A DNA stretch of 20,222 nt, taken from DATGMB01 sp035293845. Its GTDB lineage: Bacteria > Acidobacteriota > Terriglobia > Bryobacterales > Bryobacteraceae. The position numbers and the translations under genes were made by a program. Below, in pieces: positions 13,274-20,222 of this stretch. The stretch's first letter is position 1. Each line of letters starts with the position of its first letter. The notes under the pieces were generated by a model. It worked only from the letters and a program-made list of their open reading frames with translations. It did not search any database and had not been told where the DNA came from. The DNA lies in NCBI GenBank assembly GCA_035293845.1, contig DATGMB010000339.1:1-20222 (forward strand), read 5' to 3'.

Positions 13274-13930
13274 ATGGCCTCGCCCGCGCTCGATCCTCTC
13301 AAACCCGTTGGGATATCGATCGGAGTTCTGGAATTTATCACTTCTGCGGTGAAAGGGAAGACGGTGCTGGACGTGGGCTGCGTAGCCCATACGGCTGAGG
13401 CCGAGAGCGGTGACGATTGGCTTCATAAGCACATTTGCCGCACAGCGGCCCGTGTCGTGGGGTTGGATTACAACCGGGCGGAAGTGGATCAGTTGAACCG
13501 CATGGGTTACCACATGATCTGTGGCGATGCGATGACGGCGGATGTCGGGGAGTGCTTCGATGTGGTCGTGGCCGGGGAAATCATCGAGCATGTGGAAAAC
13601 CCCGGGGCCCTCATCCGAAATATGAAGCGGCACCTCAAGCCCAACGGCGCGTTGCTGGTCACCACGCCGAACGTCTTCTACGGGCTGCACTTTCTCGAGT
13701 CCATCTTCACATCCCCTTATAAACGATGGAATGACGAGCACGTGGCCTGGTGGTGCTACTTCACGCTAGGAAATCTGTTGCAGCGCTGCGGCTTGCGCGT
13801 CGTCCAGTGCCACTACGCCGCCCGAAGCCGGAAAAGCCTGTGGGCGCTGCGGACATTCGGGATGAATTGTCCCAGAGTGCTGGCGTCCACTCTGCTGATG
13901 GTGGCGGTCGATCCCGCCGCCGAGGTCTGA
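13274..13930 (+). CDS. class I SAM-dependent methyltransferase
   Basis: This 218-residue protein has a Rossmann methyltransferase fold. Motif I is VLDVGC (31-36), followed by the acidic residue D64 in VVGLDYN, the adenine-contacting GD at 84-85, and the post-I motif DVVVAGEIIEHVENP (96-110). LKPNGALLVTTPN (121-133) completes the fold. EIIEHV resembles UbiG-type and small-molecule or lipid methyltransferases. The loop after motif I is atypical (VAHTAEAES in place of the usual Gly-rich turn) and may hold extra residues over the cofactor. The ATG at 13274 is preferred over a TTG four codons earlier. The gene is monocistronic behind a good promoter. Its substrate cannot be deduced from the sequence or neighbours. 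Confidence 0.87.
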   Translation: MASPALDPLKPVGISIGVLEFITSAVKGKTVLDVGCVAHTAEAESGDDWLHKHICRTAARVVGLDYNRAEVDQLNRMGYHMICGDAMTADVGECFDVVVAGEIIEHVENPGALIRNMKRHLKPNGALLVTTPNVFYGLHFLESIFTSPYKRWNDEHVAWWCYFTLGNLLQRCGLRVVQCHYAARSRKSLWALRTFGMNCPRVLASTLLMVAVDPAAEV

Positions 13931-13942
13931 AAGGCTGCGGAA

Positions 13943-13968
13943 GCGGCGCGGGCGTTAACCTGCGCCGC
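13943..13968. other. GC stem-loop between convergent genes
   Basis: GCGGCGC and GCGCCGC (7 bp) enclose a 12-base loop midway between the methyltransferase stop (13930) and the protease stop (13998). No U-tract follows on either strand. It could block read-through from both sides or just reflect GC-rich sequence. Confidence 0.35.
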
Positions 13969-13997
13969 CGGATGTGCATTCAGCCGATGGGCCTTTG

Positions 13998-16900
13998 CTA
14001 CTTCATTTCCGCCCGCAGCACTTCGATGGCCTTCTCCACCTGCCGGTCGTGCCCCGTGGCAAAATCCGCTGGTCCGTTATCCACGTAAATATCCGGCTGC
14101 ACGCCGTAGTTCTCCATGTTTTCGCCGCGGGCGGTGTACACGCCCGAGCCCGGCGTCCGGATCTGCGATCCGTCCAGCAGATTGAATGAGCCCGTGCCGA
14201 TGACGGCGCCCATCGTCGGCACGCCGATCACCTTCCCGAGCCCGAGCGCGCGGAAGCCATCCGGGAACATTTCGGCATCGCTCGCCGAGCGCTCGTTCTG
14301 CAGCACTACCATCGGCCCGTAGAACGTCTCGACCGGACGCGGCACATCGACCGTCGCATCGCGGCCGCGCGTGTGCTGGTACTGCTTGCGCTGATTGAGG
14401 ATCTCGAGCAATTCCTGGTCGATGCCGCCGCCGCCGTTGAACCGTTCGTCAATGATCAGCGCCTTCTTGCCGCGGTTATCGATCAGATCCTCCTGAAATT
14501 TGAGCAGCGAAGGCGCATCCATCGCCTTGATGTGCAGATAGCCGATCTCGCCGCCGGAAAGCCGCTCGACCATCGCCCGCCGCTCTTCCACCCAGTTTTC
14601 ATATTCGAGGTTGCCCTGCGCCGCCGCGGTCAGCGGCTCGATGGAAACCGTCCAGGCCCCATCCGCAGCCGGTTTGCTGTTGATGAGAAATTCGAACTTC
14701 TGTCCGGAGAGCGTGTTGAAGTACTGCCAGTAATTGTCCTTCGTGCGCAGCTCTTTGCCGTCCACCGCCAGGATGAAGTTGCCGTTGGCCAGCTTGACAT
14801 ATTCGTGGTCGGCGGGGCCCTTGCGCAGGATGCGCGCGACCTTGTAATAGCCCGACGAATCGGCCGCGAGCTCGAAGCCGGGATAGCGGGTCTGGATGCG
14901 CTCCGGCTGCTGCTCGCCTGGCAGTAGCCCGCCGCCGGAAATGCCGGTGTGGGAGGCGTCGAGCTCGCCGATCATTTCCATGATGACGTTGTGCAGCTCT
15001 TCGGTATCGGCGATATCGGGGAGCAGCGATTCGTAGCGGTCTTTGGCCGCGGCCCAGTTGACGCCGTGCATGTTGGCATCGTAGAAGCGATTCTTCATCA
15101 CGCGCCAGGCTTCCTCGAATACCTGGCGGCGCTCGGCGGGCCGGTCGATCACCATCCGGAGCGTGAACGGAATGCGGCGCGGCGCAGGGCCGGAGTCAGC
15201 CGAGGCTGCGGCCGGAGTGCTACCCGCGCCGGCCCCTCCGCGCCCGCCGCGTCCTCCGCGCCCGCCCGCTGTACTGGCGGCTGCCGGAGCATCGGCCGCC
15301 GGAGCGGCCGGGACCGAGATCGAATAGATCCCGCCGCCCAGCAGCATGTAAATGTTGCGGCCGTCGCGCGACCACTGCGGCTCGTTGCCGCCGAAGCCGA
15401 ACCCGCCTCCTCCGCGGCCCCCGCGCCCGCCGCGGCCGGCTGCGTCCGCCACCGTGGTGTTGAGCCGCTGCAGGTGCGTGCCGTCTTCCCCGATGATGTA
15501 GAGGGCCGGCCCGCCGGCGCCTTCTTCGGCGGCGGCAGGGCCGCCGCCCGACAGAAAGGCATACGTGCGGCTATCGGGCGAAGGAACGACCGTCATCACG
15601 GCATTCGTCCCGCTGGTGAGCTTCCGGATGCGGCGATCCAGGCCATCCCACTCGATTTTCACGTCCACGTTGGCCGGCGCACCGGCGCCCCGCCCGCCGC
15701 GTCCGCCGGCCGGCGCTGCGTTGAGCTCCTCCAGTGCCTGCTCTTCGGTGTTGATGTCGCGGTCGGCCGGGTCCTTCTCCAGGTGTGTCAGGGAAATCGC
15801 GTACAGCTGGCTCGGGGTCCCGCGGAAGCCTTGCGACGCCATCGCAGGCAGCGCCACGCCGCCGATTAGGAGCAGCTTCTTGCCGTCCGGCGTCCACTTG
15901 GCCCCTTGCGAGACCTGGAACTGGTCGGACGAAATCATGTGCTCCTGCCCGGTCGCGAGCTCCTTGACGTATACATGGGATCGCACCAGGTTGTCCTGCT
16001 TGGCGTACGAAATCCACTTGCCATCCGGCGAGAACTGCGGAGTCGTGACGGAGCCGGTGATCGCGGTCGCGACCACCTCCTCCCTGCCGCTTTCGATCTC
16101 CACGCGGCGGAGTTTGTGGTCGGAGCCGGACCACATCAGCGATTTCGAATCCGGCGCCCACGCGATCGCCGATTTGTCGCAATCGGCGTCGCTCAGTTTC
16201 TTCGGGTTCTTTCCGAGCTCATCGGAGATCCACACCTCCTGCCGCCCCGTGCGGTCGCTGACGAACGCGATCCACTTGCCGTTGGGCGACCAGCGCACGT
16301 CCTGCTCGCGCCAGGGCGTCTCGCTGACGCGCTGCGGCTCGCCGCGGTCCGTGGCGATCGTGAACACCTCCCCGTGCGCCACGATGGCGGCGCGCCGGTT
16401 CGAGGGTGAAATGTGGAAGCCTTCGGCCTCGGTCAGGGTCACCAGTTCGGTGTCGTTTTCCTTGGTGTCGCTCTTGATGTCGATCACGATCTCGCTCGTT
16501 TTCCCGGTGGCGGTGTCGAGCTTCCAGATGCCGAAATTTTCTTCGTAGACGATCGTCCTGCCGTCTGCGGAGATGCTGGGGAAGTACAGATTGCCGTCCT
16601 GATGATGCGTGACCTGCACCGGCGCGCCGCCCTTATCCGAAACCTTCCAGATGTTGTTGACGCTCTTCATCACCTCCGGACCGCCAAACTTGATGTTCTT
16701 CTCGTTGGCGGTGCGGTCGCTGACGAAGTAGATGGCGCCGTTGCCGTACATCGGCCAGAGCCAGTTCCCTTTGTAGTCGTCCTGGCCGCTGATCTTGGCG
16801 TAGGTCTTCGAGGGAATGTCCATGACCCAAAGGTCAGCCGCGAACGCCCCGCGGTAGTGCTTGCGGCTCCACACGGAGGGGTGGCGCATGAACGCGAGCT

Positions 16901-17393
16901 TGCTGCCATCGGCGGAATAGCTGGCGGAATAGCCCCAATCGGTCGGCAGCGGCTCCTCGGTGCCCCCATCGAGGGGAACTTCGAAAAGAGTGGCGACGGT
17001 GGGGAACGCGCCGTTCCCGCGGACGGAGCTGAAGAGGATCTTCCTGCTATCGGGGGTCCATCCGACCACGTTGTCGTCGGCGCTGTGAAAGGTGAGCTGC
17101 CGCGGTTTGCCGCCCGCGGCGGGGATGACAAACACATCGTAGTTGCCGTCGCGGTTGGAGGAGAAGGCGATCCACTTGCCGTCCGGCGAGAAGCGCGGAT
17201 AAATGTCGCGGGCCTTGTTGTCGGTCAGCCGCTGGGCATTCGCGCCGTTCTCATTGGCAATCCAGATATCGCCGAGATAGCTGAAGGCGATCCTGCCTTT
17301 CGAGTAGGTGGGGTGGCGGAGGACCTTGACCTGAGCGGGCGCCAGCGCGGGCAGCAGCAGGACCGCGGAAACGAGCAGAACTTTTTGCAGCAT
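13998..17393 (-). CDS. secreted tricorn-like S41 protease with beta-propeller
   Basis: This 1131-residue protein has a signal peptide (1-20, ending ALAPA-Q). A propeller region of TolB/PD40-type repeats (FSPDGKWIAFSSNRDG at 68-83 and several others to about 610) follows. Then come a tricorn C1-like domain (about 745-815), a PDZ-like domain (about 820-920) and an S41 protease domain (about 930-1131). The tricorn catalytic set is visible: S814-H815 in ELDASHTG, nucleophile S1038 in ERSASDAE and E1094 in MENYGVQPDI. Tricorn-family enzymes degrade peptides; a periplasmic or secreted role is inferred from the signal peptide. Three Gly-Arg-rich inserts (561-573, 651-669, 704-728) are unusual. The start ATG follows GAGG. 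A TGCTAATAT -10 lies upstream. Confidence 0.93.
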   Translation of the reverse strand: MLQKVLLVSAVLLLPALAPAQVKVLRHPTYSKGRIAFSYLGDIWIANENGANAQRLTDNKARDIYPRFSPDGKWIAFSSNRDGNYDVFVIPAAGGKPRQLTFHSADDNVVGWTPDSRKILFSSVRGNGAFPTVATLFEVPLDGGTEEPLPTDWGYSASYSADGSKLAFMRHPSVWSRKHYRGAFAADLWVMDIPSKTYAKISGQDDYKGNWLWPMYGNGAIYFVSDRTANEKNIKFGGPEVMKSVNNIWKVSDKGGAPVQVTHHQDGNLYFPSISADGRTIVYEENFGIWKLDTATGKTSEIVIDIKSDTKENDTELVTLTEAEGFHISPSNRRAAIVAHGEVFTIATDRGEPQRVSETPWREQDVRWSPNGKWIAFVSDRTGRQEVWISDELGKNPKKLSDADCDKSAIAWAPDSKSLMWSGSDHKLRRVEIESGREEVVATAITGSVTTPQFSPDGKWISYAKQDNLVRSHVYVKELATGQEHMISSDQFQVSQGAKWTPDGKKLLLIGGVALPAMASQGFRGTPSQLYAISLTHLEKDPADRDINTEEQALEELNAAPAGGRGGRGAGAPANVDVKIEWDGLDRRIRKLTSGTNAVMTVVPSPDSRTYAFLSGGGPAAAEEGAGGPALYIIGEDGTHLQRLNTTVADAAGRGGRGGRGGGGFGFGGNEPQWSRDGRNIYMLLGGGIYSISVPAAPAADAPAAASTAGGRGGRGGRGGAGAGSTPAAASADSGPAPRRIPFTLRMVIDRPAERRQVFEEAWRVMKNRFYDANMHGVNWAAAKDRYESLLPDIADTEELHNVIMEMIGELDASHTGISGGGLLPGEQQPERIQTRYPGFELAADSSGYYKVARILRKGPADHEYVKLANGNFILAVDGKELRTKDNYWQYFNTLSGQKFEFLINSKPAADGAWTVSIEPLTAAAQGNLEYENWVEERRAMVERLSGGEIGYLHIKAMDAPSLLKFQEDLIDNRGKKALIIDERFNGGGGIDQELLEILNQRKQYQHTRGRDATVDVPRPVETFYGPMVVLQNERSASDAEMFPDGFRALGLGKVIGVPTMGAVIGTGSFNLLDGSQIRTPGSGVYTARGENMENYGVQPDIYVDNGPADFATGHDRQVEKAIEVLRAEMK

Positions 17394-17421
17394 CGGACAA
17401 CCTCGTGATGAGATAAGAGCG

Positions 17422-17448
17422 ATATTAGCACTCCCATCTCCCGGAGTG
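17422..17448 (-). promoter_or_regulatory. protease promoter with overlapping inverted repeat
   Basis: On the minus strand TGCTAATAT (17430-17422) is an extended -10 predicting a start near 17415 and a 21-base leader with a GAGG site. The inverted repeat CACTCC-N8-GGAGTG (17448-17429) overlaps the upstream edge of that element. It could be an operator for a dimeric regulator, or a hairpin ending the upstream lipoprotein transcript. No U-tract follows it. Confidence 0.38.
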
Positions 17449-17465
17449 TTCCCGGCGCCGCTATG

Positions 17466-18164
17466 CTATTCCGAGATCAGCCGGATGGTCCCGATTCCGC
17501 CGTGGACGTTCAGCCGGACGGTGTACTTGGCCTTCTGATAGGCGTCGTTCGTATAGTGAGAGTCTTCCTTATGCAGACGGGGGGCCTGGATTTCTCCGAT
17601 GCCGCCCGCTGCTTCCGCGTAAACGCCGGCATCGGAGGGAAGATACACAGTCGCTTCCCCGACGCCGCCGTTGATGTTGACGTCGTAGTTATGCCGCGTC
17701 TGGCCGCGCAGGTCCATCTCCATCTTTCCTACGCCCATTTCGACCTCGACGTGGCGCAGATCGAGACCGCCCAGATCGAGGTGAGCATCGCCCGCGCCAA
17801 AGTGGACATCGAGGTCGATGGGCACCTCGCGGTTGAGACGGATGTCCCATTCGTAGCGGTTGTGGCCGAGCCTCACGTGATGCGTATCCGGCTGGGAGAT
17901 GCTCAGGTCGCCCGCATTGTAGCGGATCACCGGTTTCCAGCCCGGCACGTTATAGTCGAAATCCGCGCGGACCAGCTTCTCCGTTCCCGTGCCGACGCGG
18001 AGATTGCCGGCCCCCATATTCAGAGTCGCGTGGAGCGACTGAGCACCATCCCGCTCGATCGTCTGGGAATCGTGCTGGCTGGGGCCGGTGGGAGTCTCCG
18101 GTTCCACCATGCAGCCCGAAAGGCAGAGAAGGACGCCAGCGAGCGGCGCGATCGCAGATTTCAT
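17466..18164 (-). CDS. lipoprotein with LiaF-like 'toastrack' repeat domain
   Basis: This 232-residue protein has a lipoprotein signal with lipobox LSGC (Cys18), a short Pro/Thr linker and then a beta-rich domain. Six copies of a Gly-(Ala/Val/Ile)-Gly turn recur at 51-53, 123-125, 144-146, 167-169, 188-190 and 223-225. Each is followed by alternating hydrophobics (for example GVGKMEMDLRG and GGIGTIRLI). This is the pattern of DUF2154/LiaF C-terminal and related 'toastrack' beta-solenoid domains, which occur in envelope-stress proteins. The ATG at 18164 has AAGGAG six bases upstream. It is anchored to a membrane facing the periplasm, on the same strand as the protease downstream but separated by 72 bases. 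The family call is moderate; no function is claimed. Confidence 0.8.
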   Translation of the reverse strand: MKSAIAPLAGVLLCLSGCMVEPETPTGPSQHDSQTIERDGAQSLHATLNMGAGNLRVGTGTEKLVRADFDYNVPGWKPVIRYNAGDLSISQPDTHHVRLGHNRYEWDIRLNREVPIDLDVHFGAGDAHLDLGGLDLRHVEVEMGVGKMEMDLRGQTRHNYDVNINGGVGEATVYLPSDAGVYAEAAGGIGEIQAPRLHKEDSHYTNDAYQKAKYTVRLNVHGGIGTIRLISE

Positions 18165-18211
18165 GAGAGCTCCTTCACAGGAGCATAACGCAGGAAAAGC
18201 GGGCTTTGTTC

Positions 18212-18269
18212 AAAAAAAACGGGCCGGTGGGCTCGACGTGCCCAAAGGGTACGACGAGTGCGGCCCGTT
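18212..18269 (-). terminator. strong intrinsic terminator
   Basis: In minus-strand RNA AACGGGCC pairs with GGCCCGTT (8 bp). Inside it lies a second stem, CTCGTCGTACCC/GGGCACGTCGAG, with two mismatches and a TTT loop. Eight consecutive U residues (18212-18219) end the element. It terminates transcription coming from the YXWGXW lipoprotein gene before the next lipoprotein start. Confidence 0.85.
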
Positions 18270-18442
18270 CTCTCTACTTCACCAGGGGTAATCTACCGGG
18301 TTACGGCCGTCCGGAGGCGAACCGTTCCGGCATCCTCCCTAACTTCAGGATAGACCTCCGGCAGGCAGACAGGCGTGCGATCGCGGACACGATAGACCCG
18401 GCGCGGGCGAAATAGCGCAGGCGGCGTGGCGCCTCGGGGCTG
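18270..18442 (-). other. structured untranslated region before the terminator
   Basis: These 173 bases lie between the YXWGXW stop and the intrinsic terminator. No credible ORF is seen on either strand. A nested fold is present, with CCGGAGG (18311-18317) against CCTCCGG (18355-18361) and ATCCT (18332-18336) against AGGAT (18347-18351). It may be a long 3' UTR or the body of a small RNA that shares the terminator. Confidence 0.3.
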
Positions 18443-18745
18443 CTATCTCCAATGTCCGCGGTAGAAACGGTAGCCGCGGCCTTCGCGCCGCCACTCGGGT
18501 GCGACCCAAACCGCGTGAGCACGCGGCGGGCGGACCCAGCGGCCCTCGACCCACACCCAGTTGCCGCCGCGCCAATCCCACCAGCCCGGCGTCCACACGT
18601 AGCCCGGCCCCGGCGCCACTCCCACGACGGCATAGCGCGGAGGTGGTGGGGCGTACTGCGTGTAATAAACACCGTACCCGCCGCCGCAACCCGCAAGCAT
18701 GCTGCCCGCCAGTAAAACCGCGCCGGCTAAGCCGTAATAACTCAT
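18443..18745 (-). CDS. YXWGXW-repeat lipoprotein
   Basis: This 100-residue protein has a lipoprotein signal peptide with lipobox LAGC (Cys20), then a Gly/Tyr/Pro spacer (YYTQYAPPPPRY). A Trp-rich repeat region follows: PGYVWTPGWWDWRGGNWVWV, EGRWVRPPR, AVWVAPEWRR, ending YRFYRGHWR. This is the YXWGXW repeat family, small envelope proteins of unknown role that are common in Proteobacteria and Acidobacteria. The ATG at 18743-18745 is preceded by AGGAGG about nine bases upstream. The gene ends far from the next one and feeds into the strong terminator at 18212-18269, so it appears to be its own unit. Family assignment is good; biochemical role unknown. Confidence 0.85.
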   Translation of the reverse strand: MSYYGLAGAVLLAGSMLAGCGGGYGVYYTQYAPPPPRYAVVGVAPGPGYVWTPGWWDWRGGNWVWVEGRWVRPPRAHAVWVAPEWRREGRGYRFYRGHWR

Positions 18746-18816
18746 GTCCGTTCCCCTCCTATCGAGAGGAACGCAGGTGCGCAGAGCCGCGTTGCCCGCC
18801 TGAAGCGAACTTAATA

Positions 18817-19494
18817 TTACGAATGATTCATCTGGTGCGCCGGATACGAGCGCGCGGCCGGGCGGTCGAGTTCGCGCCGGATCGTGCGGGAGAGGCTGGA
18901 GGGGTTGAAGGGCTTGGCAAGGAAAGCCGCGCCGGATTCCAGTAGCCGGTCATTCGGGTACCCCGACATGAAGACGATGCGCAGCGCGGGCTTGCGGCGG
19001 GCCAGCTCGTTCGCCAGCTGCGGACCGGTGAGGCCGGGCATCAGAACGTCCGTCAGGAGGAGCTGGATGCAGTCGCCGTGCTGTTCGAAAAGCGCGAGGG
19101 CTTCGTCGGCGCAGTGCGCTTCCATGACCCGGTAGCCCCAGCTTTCGAGAAGGATGCGGGTGATCTGCGCGGTAGCAGGCTGGTCCTCGACGACGAGAAT
19201 GGTTTCGCCAACGGAATCGCGTGCGATGAGCTTGTGCACGATAGAGTGCAATTCGGGGAAGACCGGACAGCCGGCATCCGCCTGAAACCATGCGCGGCCG
19301 CTTTCCAGCTTTTCGCAGACCACGCCGGTCTGGCGCAGTGCTGCGAGATGCTGGCGGATGGTCGTGGGCTGAACGCCTGCGCGGCCCGCGAGTTCCGCGA
19401 GTGTCCACCAGCGCGCGGGCTGCTGGAACATGGCGCAAAGCAGCAGGCGGCGGGGCCCGGGGAACAAAACTTCAAGTGGGTTTCTTTCGTTCAT
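18817..19494 (-). CDS. response regulator with N-terminal winged-helix and C-terminal receiver
   Basis: This 225-residue protein starts with an ArsR/MarR-like winged helix (about 7-72). LLLCAMFQQPARWWTLAELAGRAG and the recognition-helix segment VQPTTIRQHLAALRQTGVV are clear. A receiver domain (about 97-212) follows, with the acidic pair E103-D104, phosphoacceptor D149 in LLLTDVLMPG, S177 in FMSGYP and K194 in FLAKPF. All phosphorylation residues are intact. The order is reversed from usual response regulators, which place the receiver first. The receiver resembles those at the ends of hybrid histidine kinases. No kinase is nearby, so the partner is unknown. The ATG at 19494 is chosen over an upstream frame because the winged helix follows directly; only a weak GGTGG precedes it. 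Confidence 0.86.
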   Translation of the reverse strand: MNERNPLEVLFPGPRRLLLCAMFQQPARWWTLAELAGRAGVQPTTIRQHLAALRQTGVVCEKLESGRAWFQADAGCPVFPELHSIVHKLIARDSVGETILVVEDQPATAQITRILLESWGYRVMEAHCADEALALFEQHGDCIQLLLTDVLMPGLTGPQLANELARRKPALRIVFMSGYPNDRLLESGAAFLAKPFNPSSLSRTIRRELDRPAARSYPAHQMNHS

Positions 19495-19527
19495 GCCACC
19501 GCGAGTGCCTTCTTGAACCTCTGTTCG

Positions 19528-19556
19528 AGGATAGCGGAAACCGCGGCTAGGACCAA
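19528..19556 (-). promoter_or_regulatory. possible promoter of the response regulator gene
   Basis: TTGGTC (19556-19551) and TATCCT (19533-19528) on the minus strand are 17 bases apart. The predicted start near 19521 gives a 27-base leader. The -10 hexamer is identical to the one in front of yebC. Confidence 0.38.
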
Positions 19557-19739
19557 AAGGACCGCGGCCCCGCAATCATCGGTCAACAGACTTACGGCAC
19601 GTTGGATACCACCCCGAACGGGTACTTGTGCCGTGTCCGGAGCGCTGGCGGGAGCGATGGATGTGAAGGTACGCTCGTCGAATCGGAGCGCGGACGCGCG
19701 GCAATTGTTCCGTCCGCACGCGGCGGCACGCGTTGCATA
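19557..19739. other. non-coding divergent region with two stem-loops
   Basis: This is the middle of a 340-base gene-free stretch between the response regulator start (19494) and yebC (19835). Two inverted repeats stand out. ACGGCAC (19594-19600) pairs with GTGCCGT (19628-19634) and holds an inner ACCC/GGGT stem. GCGGACG (19690-19696) pairs with CGTCCGC (19711-19717). Neither is followed by a U-tract. Open frames here lack ribosome-binding sites and look random. Confidence 0.4.
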
Positions 19740-19768
19740 TTGAGCCGCATGGCCGATTCTGCTATCCT
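19740..19768 (+). promoter_or_regulatory. promoter of yebC
   Basis: TTGAGC (19740-19745) and TATCCT (19763-19768) are 17 bases apart, and the -10 carries a TGC extension (TGCTATCCT). The predicted start near 19775 gives a leader of about 60 bases ending in GAGAGG shortly before the ATG. Confidence 0.55.
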
Positions 19769-19834
19769 CAATAGGTTGAATTCATAACACTGTCTTTCCC
19801 GGCGGTCTGCGCCGGGCCTACCTGAGAGGTTCAC

Positions 19835-20222
19835 ATGTCAGGCCATTCCAAATGGGCCACCATTAAGCACAAAAAGGCGGCGTTGGACGCCAAGCGCGGG
19901 AAAAGCTTCACGCGCATTATCAAAGAAATTCAGATCGCCGCACGTAATGGAGGCGATCCGGACGCGAACCCGCGCCTGCGCACCGCGATTCTGGCTGCGA
20001 AAGCCGTATCGATGCCGTCGGACAACATCAAGAAAGCGATCATGCGCGGCACCGGCGAGCTGGAAGGTGGCCAGATCGAAGAAGTGATGTTCGAAGGCTA
20101 CGGACCGGGCGGCGCAGCCGTGCTGGTGAACGTGGCGACGGACAATCGCAACCGCACCGTCAGCGAGATCCGCCATGCCTTCTCGAAGAACGGCGGAAAC
20201 ATGGGCGAGCAGGGCAGCGTCG
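19835..20222 (+). CDS. yebC: YebC/PmpR-family protein (partial, cut by window edge)
   Basis: The first 129 codons of a YebC-family protein are present. It opens with the highly conserved MSGHSKWATIKHKKAALDAK, followed by RGKSFTRIIKEI, DNIKKAIMRGTGE and FEGYGPGGAAVLVNVATDNRNRT. The family is about 240-250 residues, so roughly half is missing to the right. YebC proteins were long described as transcriptional regulators. More recent work links members to relieving ribosome stalling at proline-rich sequences. The start ATG follows GAGAGG at a normal distance. The next gene is often ruvC in other genomes, but that lies outside this window. Identity is certain. Confidence 0.97.
   Translation, partial: MSGHSKWATIKHKKAALDAKRGKSFTRIIKEIQIAARNGGDPDANPRLRTAILAAKAVSMPSDNIKKAIMRGTGELEGGQIEEVMFEGYGPGGAAVLVNVATDNRNRTVSEIRHAFSKNGGNMGEQGSV

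Noticed and set aside
15210..15720. GC-rich repeats in the protease considered as a tandem-repeat or CRISPR-like array.
   Set aside because: The units are 9-base Gly-Arg codon repeats inside one open frame, with no spacers of constant length.
15565..16548. 327-codon open frame on the plus strand opposite the protease.
   Set aside because: Ser/Arg-rich shadow of the propeller repeats. The protease frame explains the region fully.
18088..18415. Two short plus-strand frames across the terminator region.
   Set aside because: They run through the intrinsic terminator and the lipoprotein gene start, have no ribosome-binding sites and show no protein-like pattern.
19592..19834. 80-codon open frame on the minus strand upstream of yebC.
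   Set aside because: It starts with GTG without a ribosome-binding site, overlaps the yebC promoter and has random-looking Arg/Pro/Ser composition.

Overview
The window is about 20.2 kb of high-G+C bacterial chromosome. It suggests a member of the Acidobacteriota, perhaps the Bryobacterales/Solibacter lineage. The reasons are an HpnB-type hopanoid-associated glycosyltransferase, a very large secreted tricorn-like protease with Gly-Arg-rich linkers, a YXWGXW lipoprotein and an FmdB-free, UbiD/FabG-type housekeeping background. This placement is inference from gene content, since no rRNA is present. Nothing resembles a prophage, insertion sequence or CRISPR array. Most genes look chromosomal and of similar base composition.

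Layout. (1) 13-3517, minus strand: a compact envelope operon of a CDP-alcohol phosphatidyltransferase, a two-helix membrane protein with a PH-like domain, a YdcF/DUF218 protein and an ABC exporter half. The last two are joined by an ATGA overlap. (2) 3635-4981, plus: an unrecognised membrane protein with C-terminal TPR repeats. (3) 5000-5634, minus: a VapBC toxin-antitoxin pair. (4) 5667-9741, minus: HpnB glycosyltransferase, sodium/solute symporter, a tiny two-helix membrane protein and galactokinase, packed as one operon. (5) 9841-10739: an outer-membrane beta-barrel gene, then a structured intergenic region. On the minus strand that region hides a 28-codon ORF with a near-perfect Shine-Dalgarno sequence. 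(6) 10740-13009: divergent fabG and ubiD. (7) 13063-13139: tRNA-His(GTG). (8) 13274-13930: a SAM methyltransferase. (9) 13998-19494, minus: tricorn-like protease, a LiaF-like 'toastrack' lipoprotein, a YXWGXW lipoprotein and a response regulator with its DNA-binding domain placed first. (10) 19835 to the right edge: the start of yebC.

Two sequence-level themes go beyond gene content. First, several promoters share an extended -10 element of the form TGCTANNNT (vapB, yebC, tRNA-His, ubiD, protease). Second, several genes lack a Shine-Dalgarno sequence and have a -10 element placed so that transcription would begin at or within a few bases of the start codon. The beta-barrel gene and vapB are the cleanest cases, which suggests leaderless mRNAs are common here. 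The most novel candidate is the small ORF at 10521-10607. It encodes a short hydrophobic peptide behind an AAAGGAGG ribosome-binding site that could be masked by either of two mutually exclusive RNA pairings.
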